Positions 46,607 to 56,375 of a stretch of 64,000 nt of DNA are shown piece after piece. This stretch comes from Motiliproteus sp. MSK22-1 (GTDB taxonomy: Bacteria > Pseudomonadota > Gammaproteobacteria > Pseudomonadales > Balneatricaceae). Location of the stretch: positions 62,001 to 126,000 of the forward strand of contig NZ_MIEQ01000053.1 of NCBI RefSeq assembly GCF_001968815.1. Direction: 5' to 3'. Within the stretch, counting starts at the first letter, position 1; every line of letters begins with the position of its first letter. The notes under the pieces were generated by a model. That model did no database searches. It was given only the letters and a program-made list of their open reading frames with translations, and was not told where the DNA came from. The position numbers were made by a program, and so were the translations under genes.

Positions 46607-47353
46607 CTTATTCACAATTTCCGGGGGTATGCCTGTTTACAACTTGGGTGTAATCCTCCGTACCCTTTGATCAGCGGGGCTTTCCGCCATTTGTCCAATC
46701 TCGCAGCATTAAATAGTTTAAACCAGCTCCTGAGCTTGTTTTCTATAATACTGAGCTTTGACAACGAGTTCTTGTGGGTATAGATGACAGTTATCCCCAG
46801 CAATAGTAACAGCGTGACAACGGCGGAAAGCTTGTCGTTATTGTTCACATATTTCGGGGGCAGGATTGTGAGCAACTTGGGTGTAATAGGCTGTATCCCT
46901 TTATTCATAAGGCTTTCAAAGGATTGATTAAATTACATCCAGCCTCTATTTGGCGGTATTTCAGTTCCGCTTAATCTCAAATGTAAAGAGCAAAATAAGC
47001 TGTTTTTGACCTTTTAATCAGGCGCTGACTGATAGTTTGGAGTTTATCAACATGTCTTTGAAATATTGGCTGAGCGATTGTGTTTGAACTGTTAATTCAT
47101 ATGCACTCTGGAGATAGTATTGTTGTGTTTATACACAAATACCGGGAGCAGTCGTGTTGGTAACCTGGGTGTAAACCTTTCAATCCCTTTAACCATAAGG
47201 CCTTCCGGCATTTGTTCAGAATTGAAGCAGGTGATAAGTATGTTATTTCCTTTATGCACAAATGTCGGGAGTAGGAGTGTTGGTAAGTTGGGAGTAACCG
47301 GCTGAAGCCCCTTAATCATGGGGCTTTCCAAGGTTTGTTCAGAATTGAAGCAG
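46607..47353. repeat. four-copy intergenic repeat block
   Basis: Four direct copies of a roughly 100-bp unit: R1 46607-46710, R2 46838-46935, R3 47128-47230, R4 47251-47353. Shared words include TTCACA or GCACAAAT, TCGGG, TTGGGTGTAA, CCCTTT and GGCTTTCC; R3 and R4 end alike with TTTGTTCAGAATTGAAGCAG. Each has a small central hairpin with paired differences (CCCC/GGGG in R4, CCTT/AAGG in R2 and R3). Minus-strand frames through the block lack starts and are repeat-derived, so it is treated as non-coding. Confidence 0.75.
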
Positions 47354-47417
47354 TATCTGGTTAGTCCCTGTTCTTTACACACAGAGGTTGTCAGTGGAAG
47401 TCTGAATAACTGCCAGA

Positions 47418-49256
47418 CTACCTCTTTAACAACTGGATGACTTCGTCAAAGACTGCGTTATCAAGCGATCGATCGATATCAATGGCCAAATTATTGCGGT
47501 AGTAGGTACTTAGATCCAGTCCAACCCCCAGAGCGTAGAGCTCTACCTCGCCCCGGGCTTCTATCAGTCCAGCAACCTGTTGCAGATGGTTATCCAGGTA
47601 ATGTTCGCCGTTGGCTTTATGGCTGGCGCTTTCCATCGGACAGCCATCGGAAATGACAAACAATATACGCCGTTCTGCACTGCCTTCCATTAGTCGACGA
47701 TGAGCCCATTGTAACGCTTCGCCGTCAACCCCTTCCCGAAACAATGCTGATTTCAACATAGCAGCGAATTCTGTCCGCCCTCGTCGCCAGGGTGTTTTAG
47801 CATCCTTATAAATCATGTGAAGGGTTTCGCACAAGCGGCCAGGGTTCTCTGGCAGTCCTCGTCCGAGCCATTGTTTTGCCGGTTTCCCACCATTCCAGTT
47901 ATTAGTGGTAAAGCCTAATACTTCAGTGCTGGCACCAGCCTGTTCCAAGGCACGGCAAAAAGTATCGACCATCATGGCTATGGATTCGATATGTTCTTTC
48001 ATCGATCCTGAGCTATCTATCAGAAAGCTTACCTGACAGTGATTTTGCGGTGTAATCAGTTCCTGTCGAAACAGTCGGCGTTCGGAAGGGGAGGTAACTA
48101 ACTGGGATAAACGCTTTGCGTCAAGATGGCCTTCTTCGTGACCAAAGCTCCAGCCCCTTCGATGGGGTGTGGATAACAATCTTGAGAGCTGACGGGCGAG
48201 TCGCGGTACATTAAGCCCCTGATCGTTAATACGAAGATCAAGTTGTTCACGCAGTTCCTTTAACTGATCGTTGCGGACCATCGATGCGGCGATGACTTCG
48301 CGATCAAATTCACGGCTATACACCTGATAAGAATCTACCTGCTCTTTCAGCAGACGTTCATCTCGGTCGGTCCAGCGATTGCCGGGGGCTTGAATATCAG
48401 TGGAGTCATCCATTGGATCGAGCATTAACCGAAAACGTGACTTCTTTTCGTCATCTTCCTTAGTGTCCGGCTTATCTGGATTATGTTTCTGCTCGGCATC
48501 AATGGCATCGTTGATAGCGATAATGATGTTGGCAATATTCAGCGCGTGATGGGCAAACTTTGCCTGATTATAGCGTTCTCGGCGTAATCCAAGCAGGTCG
48601 GTTCCAATTGCCGGTGCCAGTACAGCACGCTGTTGTTCAATCAGGTCCTCTGTTTCTTCTATGGGAGGGTTGCCGGTGAGGCGAGACCAGACCATCTGAG
48701 CGACGGTATAAATCATCATGCCAAGCTGATTTTCAGTCATCCCTGTGTTGTGAAAATCACTGCACCAGGTACAAAATCGTTGTTCTACGTTGCGCTTCAT
48801 TCCCGGGTGAGAAAGGTCAACCAGTGATTCGACTCTAATCTGTTCCATCAATTCAAACAGTAGTTGCGAAGCGTCTCCTTCCGGCATTTTTTCCAGATGG
48901 AATCGATGATCGCTGTACTTCAGACGCAACGCCATCCCGTCAGCGGCACCTCGATGCTGGCCAAAACCGGATTCGCTGTCAGGTTGCAAGTGAGGCGCGC
49001 GAAGAGGAGCCAGTTGCCCGTTAAGTTCGAGGCGATGGCCGCGGAAACGAATTCTTGCTTGTCCTGAGAAGGCTCGGATACTGGCAGCGCAAAGCTCTTC
49101 TATCTGTTGTTGGCGTTTCTCCAAACGAGGGGAAGGGGGACGACTGGCAACAGCCGCAGCGTGAGGCGGTTGTTCCGGGTGCCAACGTTGAGGTGCAGGA
49201 TTTGCCTGCGACTGGCTGTTTGCTGTCGCAGGGGAGGTGTCTGAAGGGGTCGTCAT
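47418..49256 (-). CDS. cobT: cobaltochelatase subunit CobT-like VWA protein
   Basis: 612 residues. N-terminal CobT region, a charged middle (AEQKHNPDKPDTKEDDEKK around 254-272) and a C-terminal von Willebrand A domain with the MIDAS motif DSSGS at 414-418. CobT and CobS form the ATPase-chaperone part of aerobic cobaltochelatase, with CobN as the catalytic subunit. CobN is not in the window. The start overlaps the cobS stop by one base (TGATG), which indicates translational coupling. Confidence 0.9.
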   Translation of the reverse strand: MTTPSDTSPATANSQSQANPAPQRWHPEQPPHAAAVASRPPSPRLEKRQQQIEELCAASIRAFSGQARIRFRGHRLELNGQLAPLRAPHLQPDSESGFGQHRGAADGMALRLKYSDHRFHLEKMPEGDASQLLFELMEQIRVESLVDLSHPGMKRNVEQRFCTWCSDFHNTGMTENQLGMMIYTVAQMVWSRLTGNPPIEETEDLIEQQRAVLAPAIGTDLLGLRRERYNQAKFAHHALNIANIIIAINDAIDAEQKHNPDKPDTKEDDEKKSRFRLMLDPMDDSTDIQAPGNRWTDRDERLLKEQVDSYQVYSREFDREVIAASMVRNDQLKELREQLDLRINDQGLNVPRLARQLSRLLSTPHRRGWSFGHEEGHLDAKRLSQLVTSPSERRLFRQELITPQNHCQVSFLIDSSGSMKEHIESIAMMVDTFCRALEQAGASTEVLGFTTNNWNGGKPAKQWLGRGLPENPGRLCETLHMIYKDAKTPWRRGRTEFAAMLKSALFREGVDGEALQWAHRRLMEGSAERRILFVISDGCPMESASHKANGEHYLDNHLQQVAGLIEARGEVELYALGVGLDLSTYYRNNLAIDIDRSLDNAVFDEVIQLLKR

Positions 49257-50230
49257 CAGACTGCTTTTAGCTGGTGAGACTCTGCCAGCTCCTGGTCAAA
49301 GCAACGTTGGAAATATTCGGCAACAACAGGGCGTTCTGCTTCATCACACTTGTTGAGGAAGCTGAGGCGGAAAGAGAGCTCTGCGTCTTTAAATATCTCA
49401 TTATTTTCAGCCCAGGAAATCACCGTACGGGGAGACATCAGTGTGGATAAGTCTCCGGCTGCAAAACCATTTCGGGTCAGTTCTGCTACTGCGACCATAG
49501 CATCAATTAGTTGCTGGCCTTGATCGTTGTTGAGTGTCGGCACACGAGCCTGGACGATATTTATTTCGTCCTGACGAGGCAGGTAATTAAGGGTCGCAAC
49601 AATGTTCCAGCGATCGATTTGAGCCTGGTTAAGTACCTGAGTACCGTGATAGAGGCCATTCAAATTGCCCAAACCAACCGTATTGGAAGTGGCAAAAAGA
49701 CGAAATTGTGGATGAGGTCTGATAACTTCATTCTGGTCTAACAGGGTAAATTTTCCATCCCGTTCCAGGATTCGTTGAATAACAAACATAACGTCGGGAC
49801 GGCCCGCATCGAATTCATCAAAAATCAGCGCCACGGGACGACGCAATGCCCAGGGTACAATCCCTTCCTGAAATTCGGTTATCTGCTTACCTTCTCGTAA
49901 TACGATGGTGTCTTTCCCAACCAAATCCAGTCGACTGATATGGCCGTCCAGATTAATGCGAACGCAGGGCCAGTTCAATCGCGCAGCCACCTGTTCGATA
50001 TGGGTCGATTTACCTGTTCCGTGCAAACCCTGGATCATCACTCGGCGATCCTGGGCAAAGCCTGCCAGAATCGCTAAGGTGACTTCGCGATTGAAACGAT
50101 AGGCGGTGTCAATTTCGGGAACATGATCATCCCGTTCACTGTAGGCCGGTACTCGAAGGTCTGAGTCGATGTCAAAGATCTCCCGAACAGAGACCATTCG
50201 ATCAGGTTGTTGAAGCTGAATATCGGACAT
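49256..50230 (-). CDS. cobS: cobaltochelatase subunit CobS-like AAA+ ATPase
   Basis: 324 residues, MoxR-type AAA+ ATPase. Walker A GLHGTGKS (about 68-75), Walker B VALIFDE (about 133-139), sensor 1 LFATSNT. It works with CobT as a chelatase motor. The ATG at 50230 has GGAGA upstream; a TTG one codon earlier is rejected. It is the first gene of the cobST pair. Confidence 0.92.
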   Translation of the reverse strand: MSDIQLQQPDRMVSVREIFDIDSDLRVPAYSERDDHVPEIDTAYRFNREVTLAILAGFAQDRRVMIQGLHGTGKSTHIEQVAARLNWPCVRINLDGHISRLDLVGKDTIVLREGKQITEFQEGIVPWALRRPVALIFDEFDAGRPDVMFVIQRILERDGKFTLLDQNEVIRPHPQFRLFATSNTVGLGNLNGLYHGTQVLNQAQIDRWNIVATLNYLPRQDEINIVQARVPTLNNDQGQQLIDAMVAVAELTRNGFAAGDLSTLMSPRTVISWAENNEIFKDAELSFRLSFLNKCDEAERPVVAEYFQRCFDQELAESHQLKAV

Positions 50231-50540
50231 CAAGATTTCTCCGGAGCGGGAACGAATAATTAGTCAGCTCTGAATAAACGCTTCGTTTATTTGACAGAGA
50301 TAGCGTTGCTTATTCTAGGTGTATTTGGAACCCGCTGAAGGGGCCAGATGGAGGGAGGTTATATGGCCAGTGGGCCAGATTCCGCACTCAGGTGTGTATG
50401 ACGCGAATAATTGCAATTGAGATTGATCACTTTTGCTACTGCTTTTAGCCCGCGGGGAAGATAGGCTGCAACGAGAATGCTTCAGAGATGCTAGTTATCC
50501 ATGATTATTTTTGCCCGCTGACTCTGATCGGAGTTGTTGG
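50231..50540. promoter_or_regulatory. divergent promoter region with palindrome
   Basis: 310 bp between cobS (minus) and the hydrolase gene (plus). AATAAACG (50273-50280) and CGTTTATT (50284-50291) form a perfect palindrome around CTT, partly overlapping a TTGACA at 50290-50295. It is a candidate operator or promoter. No cobalamin riboswitch motif was recognised. Confidence 0.4.
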
Positions 50541-51527
50541 ATGAAAAACCGGTGCCAGGGGAACCTAACCGTGAGTAGTTTAAAACATACCTTAGAGCCT
50601 TGGAGTCATGAAGAAGAGGGTATATGCCTTAGGGGTTGGATGACTCCTGACTGTGGGCGAAATGATCGACCGGTGATTCATTTCCTCCATGGAACGGGTT
50701 TGTCCAACTTAACCTATTGGCCATTCTTACAACACTTTGAAAAAGACTATGATCTTTTCCTGAATTCAATTGAAGGTCATGGTGACAGTGACACCGGCTC
50801 CAGAAGAAATTCCCATGAATGGAATAGACTGGCAGATCGATGCTTCAGAGCCTATCAATCTCAGCGGGCAAACTGGGGCTCCGTGCCTGTTATTGGAATG
50901 GGGCATAGCCTGGGAGCGATACTGACACTGCTAATGCAGGAAAGATCGGTAATCCAGGATAAATCGGTACTGCAAGACGAGGCCACAGTGCTGAAAAGGC
51001 CTGCCCGTCATTTTGACCAGTATATTTTGCTGGACCCGGTGATTTATCCTAAACCACTGATTGCGACAATGAGGATGTTGAGCGGCCTGCGGATGAGTAA
51101 ACATGTTCCCGTCGTGCGTAAGGCCCATCAACGTCGTCATCAGTGGCCGAGCCGGGATGCGGCCTTAGATAATCTCAGGGGGCGTGGTGCCTTCAAAAAC
51201 TGGTCGGAAGAATCATTGGTTGCTTATATAGATCACGGCCTTTGCGCCTCTACGGACGGTAGCTGGCAACTCCGTTGCTCTCCGTGGTTAGAGGCCCGTC
51301 TGTTCGCTGGTTATCCAAAAAAACTCTGGTCTGCTATTACCCGGTTACCTCAGGGTACAGAAATTATTCACAGTGAAGATACCTATTCCTTTATTCCACC
51401 CACTGTGCGTAAAGCTGAAAAAGCCAACCCTAACATTCACTTATCCGTCTCTGATGGAGGTCACTGCTTTATGCAGGAATTTCCTAAACGGTCCTATCAG
51501 CAGGTTGTTGATCTTATACGTTTCTGA
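50541..51527 (+). CDS. alpha/beta hydrolase
   Basis: 328 residues. HFLHGTGLSNLTYWPF (oxyanion loop), nucleophile serine in GMGHSLGAIL, a C-terminal histidine in SDGGHCFMQEFP. Resembles esterases/epoxide-hydrolase-type proteins; substrate unknown. The ATG at 50541 has GGAG 7 nt upstream; a GTG at 50571 with GGGGA is an alternative, and the TTG at 50511 is rejected. Cytoplasmic, single gene. Confidence 0.85.
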   Translation: MKNRCQGNLTVSSLKHTLEPWSHEEEGICLRGWMTPDCGRNDRPVIHFLHGTGLSNLTYWPFLQHFEKDYDLFLNSIEGHGDSDTGSRRNSHEWNRLADRCFRAYQSQRANWGSVPVIGMGHSLGAILTLLMQERSVIQDKSVLQDEATVLKRPARHFDQYILLDPVIYPKPLIATMRMLSGLRMSKHVPVVRKAHQRRHQWPSRDAALDNLRGRGAFKNWSEESLVAYIDHGLCASTDGSWQLRCSPWLEARLFAGYPKKLWSAITRLPQGTEIIHSEDTYSFIPPTVRKAEKANPNIHLSVSDGGHCFMQEFPKRSYQQVVDLIRF

Positions 51528-51619
51528 CCTGCTTGCTCTGATTAAAGGTTTCTCAGGCGCTCATTTACTGAATAAAACTATCCAGAAATTCAGCGACTAA
51601 GCGGAATGTGATTAGAGAG

Positions 51620-52411
51620 TCAGTTAGGGGATTGAAACCAGTGATCCTCTATTTTTTTTAATTCACCGGTTTTGATCAAATGTCTTTTACCCTCGTCAAA
51701 GTCATTGAGAATCTCTTGTGCTCGAGGATTACTTTTAAGGGCCACCAGGTACTCAGCGGTAGAGTCAAAGACCGGTAGCTTCTTATAAGTGTTTTTCCAA
51801 CCGGCATTTTTAAGAGCATAATCAGTAATAAATTCATAACTGACGATACCATCGACTCGACCGGCATCCAGCATCTTGAAGCCCTGTAAGGTTGAATTAA
51901 GTTTTAACTTATGGACCTTCTTAAGGTTATTCCACTTGTCCCCGAAGTTAAAGCCGCGTCTTTGGCCGATGGTGAGACCCTTTATCGATTCCAGACCGCT
52001 CCACACAATAGGGCTATCCTGCCGTACATAAATGCGGAAGTTCGCCTGATTTATGGGTTCTTTTGAGTAGAGAAATATTTTTTGTCGCTCGCTGTTTTTA
52101 CCGGTAGGAAATAAAATATCTTTGTTGCCAGCACTGACTAATTTTATTGCTCTCGCCCAGGGGGATACGTTCAGTTCGATGCTGTAATTCATCCGGTGAA
52201 AGCTGGCCCTGAGTACATCCCAGCTGTAGCCCTTTAGAGCGGCAGAATCACTTCCCGGTGGGATCTGTTCCAGGGAGTTTATTGGCTGAGTAGTAAAACA
52301 AAAGGGGGCGTAGTCTTCGAGTGTTGCTACCGAAACAGTCTTTTCCTGAGCATGAGCCAGGGAAAATAGAAGCGGAAATATCGACAAAACAATAAAGGTT
52401 TTGTGGAGCAA
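51620..52411 (-). CDS. orphan periplasmic solute-binding protein, family 3
   Basis: 263 residues. Signal peptide ends near LAHA-QEK. The mature start VSVATLEDYAPFCF has a longer insert (TTQPINSLEQIPPGSDSAA) before GYSWDVLRASF, and VSPWARAIKLV follows. It starts at a TTG with AAGGAAA upstream. No transporter genes nearby. Third of four such paralogues. Confidence 0.85.
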   Translation of the reverse strand: MLHKTFIVLSIFPLLFSLAHAQEKTVSVATLEDYAPFCFTTQPINSLEQIPPGSDSAALKGYSWDVLRASFHRMNYSIELNVSPWARAIKLVSAGNKDILFPTGKNSERQKIFLYSKEPINQANFRIYVRQDSPIVWSGLESIKGLTIGQRRGFNFGDKWNNLKKVHKLKLNSTLQGFKMLDAGRVDGIVSYEFITDYALKNAGWKNTYKKLPVFDSTAEYLVALKSNPRAQEILNDFDEGKRHLIKTGELKKIEDHWFQSPN

Positions 52412-52611
52412 AATGGCTTTCCTTTCTTAGTCAGTCGTTCTTTGTGGCCGCGATCTTGGAAAATGCCACAATTCTCTGCTTACTATAGGAGACGCTGTTT
52501 TCGCTTGTCAAAACCAATGTTATCAATCATGGTAGCGTCAAAGCTCCTGTTGCAGTGTACGGCTCTGATGTGAGCAGGAGCATGGCTCTGAGATTATAAA
52601 CAAAGAAAACC

Positions 52612-53826
52612 CTAACTTTTAGCCATGGCGTTTATCGGGATCTGCTGCTGTGGTCGAATCGGCAAATGGACTACAGCGGCAAAGATACCTAGACCAGCGC
52701 TGATCATCAGGGCCAGGTCGTAATTACCGTTTAAATCAAAAAACCAGCCTCCTAACCAGGCCCCAAAAAATGCACCGATCTGATGACTGAACATGACCAA
52801 CCCAAACAGGCTTGCCAGTTTTTCGGTGCCAAAATACTGGGCCAGAGCGCCACTGGTTAACGGGACGGTAGATAGCCAGAGCATGCCCATCAATACTGAA
52901 AAAAGGTAGAAACTTGTGGCTGTCTTTGGCATCAGCATGAAGATGATGATCGTTAGTGCCCGGGCTCCATAGATGCCCGATAGCAGATAGGGCTTGTGAT
53001 AGCGTCCACCGAGCCACCCAGCCAGCAAGGTTCCCGCCACGTTGATCAGGCCGATCAGGGCCATGGAATTGGATGCAATGTTGGCGGGTAATCCACAGAT
53101 AGCCACCAGGTTAGGCAAATGAACGGAGACAAAAGCCACATGAAATCCACAGACAAAGAAACCCAGTGCCAGCAGAACGAACCTGTGATCACTGAGTGAA
53201 ACAGGTTCAGGCTGAACACTTTGTTGATGTTCAGGTCGAGAGCGGAGGACTGGGCTGAGAGCAATCATCAACAGGGCTATCAGGGCGAACAGCCATATTG
53301 CAGCGGTCCATCCGAACAGAGCGCTGATTTTTTGAGCGATCAGAGCGAATATAAACTGACCGAAAGAACCCCCAGCGCTGACGATTCCCAAGGCAAATGA
53401 GCGTTTTCGTTCACTGACATGGCGGCTGACGGCAGCGAGTACCAAAGGAAAAGTGGTAGCTCCGGTGCCTATCCCAATCAGAATTCCATTACTCATGTGG
53501 TATAGCCAGGGGTCCTGAGTGATGGCAAGTAAACCCAGACCAAGTGCATAAATGAGTCCGCCTACTGCTAAAACCCGAGCTGTTCCATAGCGCTCAGCGG
53601 CGAGTCCGGCAACGGGAGATACCGCTCCCCAGATCAGGTTTTGAACAGCAAAGGCCAGTGACAGTTCGCTTAATGATAAACGTAGGTGAACGGCCAGATC
53701 TGGCAGAAATAATCCCAGCGATTGGCGTACTCCCATATTAATAGCCAGTAAAGAGAGTCCGGTCAGGATTATCAGTGCCACCGAAGATGAGGGCTTGTTT
53801 CTGTCTGGGGTTGTGGATGTGCTCAT
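52612..53826 (-). CDS. MFS transporter
   Basis: 404 residues with 12 predicted helices of the major facilitator family, resembling the oxalate/formate-antiporter-like MFS group (MGVRQSLGLFLPDL and AFAVQNLIWGAVSPVAGLAAERYG). Substrate unknown; organic acid or drug efflux are possible. The ATG at 53826 is preferred over a TTG at 53841; both lack a good ribosome site. It is divergent from the LysR gene at 53927, its likely regulator. Confidence 0.88.
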   Translation of the reverse strand: MSTSTTPDRNKPSSSVALIILTGLSLLAINMGVRQSLGLFLPDLAVHLRLSLSELSLAFAVQNLIWGAVSPVAGLAAERYGTARVLAVGGLIYALGLGLLAITQDPWLYHMSNGILIGIGTGATTFPLVLAAVSRHVSERKRSFALGIVSAGGSFGQFIFALIAQKISALFGWTAAIWLFALIALLMIALSPVLRSRPEHQQSVQPEPVSLSDHRFVLLALGFFVCGFHVAFVSVHLPNLVAICGLPANIASNSMALIGLINVAGTLLAGWLGGRYHKPYLLSGIYGARALTIIIFMLMPKTATSFYLFSVLMGMLWLSTVPLTSGALAQYFGTEKLASLFGLVMFSHQIGAFFGAWLGGWFFDLNGNYDLALMISAGLGIFAAVVHLPIRPQQQIPINAMAKS

Positions 53827-53926
53827 TATTGAAACCGTCAAATGGGGGCAATTTTACGAATTCTTCTGGAAAAGGATTTGTGATACAACTGATTTATTCT
53901 GCCTTATAAGATAGAAAAACTATTTT

Positions 53927-54814
53927 ATGAATATAAAAGATCTTCCACCATTAAGGGCTTTGGTGATTTTTGAGGCTTCCGTTCGCCATAGTAGTTTTAA
54001 GCTTGCGGCGGATGAACTCCATTTAACTGCCGGTGCTGTCGGCCAGCAAATTCGTAAACTGGAGGAATCTCTTGGGTTATCCCTGTTTAATCGTTTGCCA
54101 AGACAGGTTCAGGTTACCGATTCAGGAATGATTTATTACCGGCAAATCGTGCCGGCGCTGGAACAAATCTGTAGCGCCAGTCGTAGTATTCGGACTCAGC
54201 GTCGCAGAGGGGTCTCGGTGACAATGGTGCCTTCGATGGCGGCCAAGTGGTTAGCACCGCGGCTTAAGGATTTTGTCACTCGTTATCCGAATGTGGATGT
54301 GCATATCAATGCCACTCAAGTCCCCGTAAGCTTTGAGCAGGAGGGGGTGGACCTGGGCATTCGCCATTTTGATGGAAAAGACCCGGGTTTTGAGTCGGTG
54401 TTGTTATTGGCGGATGAGGTTCGAGTGCTTTGCTCTCCCCGTTATGCGGCTGAACAAGGTTTAAGGCAGGCGAATGATCTGAGTCGAACAACCTTGCTGC
54501 ATACCAGTATCCATCAGAGCTGGAGTGCCTGGTTTGATCGTTTTTCAACGCTTGAGCCGAAGGATTATGAGCAGATCCATGGAATCTGGTTTGACCAGGG
54601 GATGTTAGCTATAGATGCTGCCTGTCGCCATCAGGGGGTTGTCCTGACTAACGAGTTACTGGCGCGGGATGAACTGCTATCGGGGGATCTTGTTGAGCCC
54701 TTTCAGGCGCGTATGCCGCTTAATAGGGGCTATTACCTGATTTATCCAAAGCGCAGGAAACTTTCAGATGCTGCTATTGCATTTCGAGACTGGCTGTTAG
54801 AGGAATTTCACTGA
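53927..54814 (+). CDS. GcvA-like LysR-family regulator
   Basis: 295 residues. DNA-binding start MNIKDLPPLRALVIFEASVRHSSFKLAADELHLTAG is the GcvA type (read in parts), with RLPRQVQVTDSG and a later VDLGIRHFDG. GcvA-type proteins control glycine cleavage or unrelated local targets. Position argues for control of the MFS gene across the 100-bp gap. The GcvR-like protein at 15758 could be a partner if this is GcvA itself, but that is only inference. Confidence 0.9.
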   Translation: MNIKDLPPLRALVIFEASVRHSSFKLAADELHLTAGAVGQQIRKLEESLGLSLFNRLPRQVQVTDSGMIYYRQIVPALEQICSASRSIRTQRRRGVSVTMVPSMAAKWLAPRLKDFVTRYPNVDVHINATQVPVSFEQEGVDLGIRHFDGKDPGFESVLLLADEVRVLCSPRYAAEQGLRQANDLSRTTLLHTSIHQSWSAWFDRFSTLEPKDYEQIHGIWFDQGMLAIDAACRHQGVVLTNELLARDELLSGDLVEPFQARMPLNRGYYLIYPKRRKLSDAAIAFRDWLLEEFH

Positions 54815-54926
54815 GAGGCCATTGATCAGCGGTGTTGCTCAAGCCCATCCCCCATTGTCGCGTAATGAGGAATGGGCCTGTGTGGTCAGCAGGTATCAGC
54901 TAAATACGCTGCAGGTAAGAAAGCCC

Positions 54927-55460
54927 TTAGTGTTTGTGTTCATGACTGGTAACCAGCTTTAGTTGGGGGGCTGGTCTTTTCAGATCGTGGCTGTCTTGAC
55001 CGGGAGCAGGTATTTGCGTCCAGGAATTTTCCCCTTTAACGCACTCCTGGGTGGTACTCAGGTGCAATACCTGATCTGCTTCACCGGCAACTTTTCCACG
55101 AAAGACGAATTCGTCATAGTGACCGTCTTCCAGGTTGCCACCGCTCCAGATAATTTCCCGAACATCTTCTGTGATAGTCTTGCCGTAATAGTCGAATGGT
55201 GTATCGAGCTTTTTGGATACCGTTTCTAACTTCCAGCCGGGTTTCGGCATTGGTTTTACACGACGTAATTCCAGCGGCAGCTCGATCCGAACCACCTGTG
55301 TAGCGCTGCCCTCGCAGCCATGACCAATCCGCATCACCCCTTTATAGGTACTTCCTACTTCTGCTGACGGGGTCTCCAGAGAAGCGTGGGCAGAAACAGA
55401 ACCGGAAAAACTCAGGCCCATAACAGTGGAAGCCAGGATAGCAGTAGTTAGCTTTTTCAT
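54927..55460 (-). CDS. YcnI/DUF1775 copper-binding protein
   Basis: 177 residues. The signal peptide ends SVSA-H, so mature residue 1 is H25, which together with a family glutamate forms the copper brace site known in YcnI-type proteins. MRIGHGCEGSATQVVRIELP and PKPGWKLETV are family signatures. The C-terminal tail HEHKH is a further metal-binding patch. Periplasmic copper chaperone role expected. The DUF2946 gene lies upstream on the same strand. Confidence 0.85.
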   Translation of the reverse strand: MKKLTTAILASTVMGLSFSGSVSAHASLETPSAEVGSTYKGVMRIGHGCEGSATQVVRIELPLELRRVKPMPKPGWKLETVSKKLDTPFDYYGKTITEDVREIIWSGGNLEDGHYDEFVFRGKVAGEADQVLHLSTTQECVKGENSWTQIPAPGQDSHDLKRPAPQLKLVTSHEHKH

Positions 55461-55622
55461 GTGTTATTACTCGTCCAGTATTCATCAGTGGCAGACTGTT
55501 GCCAGTCCAGCCGGTAGCAACTGATAAGGAGGCTGCCTGACAGTCGCGCAAGGCAAACTTGTCCTGATAAAGCAGTCGTTATCAGATTATCGAAATTATT
55601 CCTGTCGATGTTTGATGTGCTA

Positions 55623-56027
55623 CTAACTGAAGGGTGGTGCTCGTACCCGAACCGAGCTGACCCGATGATAGGGCTGAGCACTCCTAGGATTCGGGGGGAA
55701 AGGAGCGCTGCTACCTTTTTCCAGAGCAGCCAGGTCTGTATCAGGAGGTATAGCGGAAGCGAATGCCTGTCCAAGAGAGCATACAGGGCACTGAAATGAG
55801 TTTTGTTTTGAATCAGTGTCCTGCTGTTCTGAAGAATCTATCAGAATCTGTTGCAGCCCTTGCAGGGTACAAACCCAAACAGTCTTGCCGTTACTGTCGG
55901 TTTTTTGAATGGGGGCCGTCAGCAGTGGCAGTCCGGCCTGCACCAGGACCAGCAATAGAACAAGGGTAAGTGCCTGCTTTGCGTGGTTACTGAGGGTCAC
56001 TCTGTGTATTGCCGACGGTCGGGGCAT
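55623..56027 (-). CDS. DUF2946 family protein
   Basis: 134 residues, one hydrophobic helix (about 20-40), then VWVCTLQGLQQI and CPVCSLGQAF, the cysteine pattern of DUF2946. Members occur next to copper resistance and TonB genes and probably bind metal. The last 35 residues are Pro/Ser-rich. It precedes the YcnI gene by 162 bp and likely shares its transcript. Confidence 0.8.
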   Translation of the reverse strand: MPRPSAIHRVTLSNHAKQALTLVLLLVLVQAGLPLLTAPIQKTDSNGKTVWVCTLQGLQQILIDSSEQQDTDSKQNSFQCPVCSLGQAFASAIPPDTDLAALEKGSSAPFPPNPRSAQPYHRVSSVRVRAPPFS

Positions 56028-56375
56028 CTGCTTGGCTATAACTCGGTGTCAAAAAGTAATGGAAAACGCATACTGGGAAATAAACGCTACAATATTAATG
56101 CTTTAGTTATTTGATAAGCAACTGAATAATCTTGGCGGATTGAGTCATGTCATCTGACTGTTTTGTTGGCTGGTTGCTTATCTGTACTCAACTATGCTCT
56201 GGTCGGGTTCTCGTTGGACCTATAATTTTCCATTCATTGGCCTTTGTGGACCCATCGCTGGCTCCCTAGCATTGATACTCTTATTACTAACAAAAATAAT
56301 GGTTCGCTCGAGGCCTTTCCAGGGACTTTCGCCTGGTGATGCTTGGCGAGTGCAGGACAGGTTGGTGAATTACGC
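56028..56375. other. upstream region of soeABC
   Basis: Gap between divergent DUF2946 and soeA. A 61-codon frame at 56194-56379 with a hydrophobic middle ends in TGA overlapping the soeA ATG (ATGA). It has no ribosome site of its own. soeA also lacks a strong one, so this frame might be a coupled leader, but evidence is thin. Confidence 0.3.

Noticed and set aside
46612-47382. Two minus-strand frames of about 97 codons in the four-copy repeat block
   Set aside because: Their repeated peptide content is a direct reflection of the DNA repeats, and neither has a good start. Better explained as non-coding repeats.
50231-50540. Cobalamin riboswitch upstream of cobS
   Set aside because: No B12-box-like sequence or extended pairing was recognised; only a short palindrome is present.
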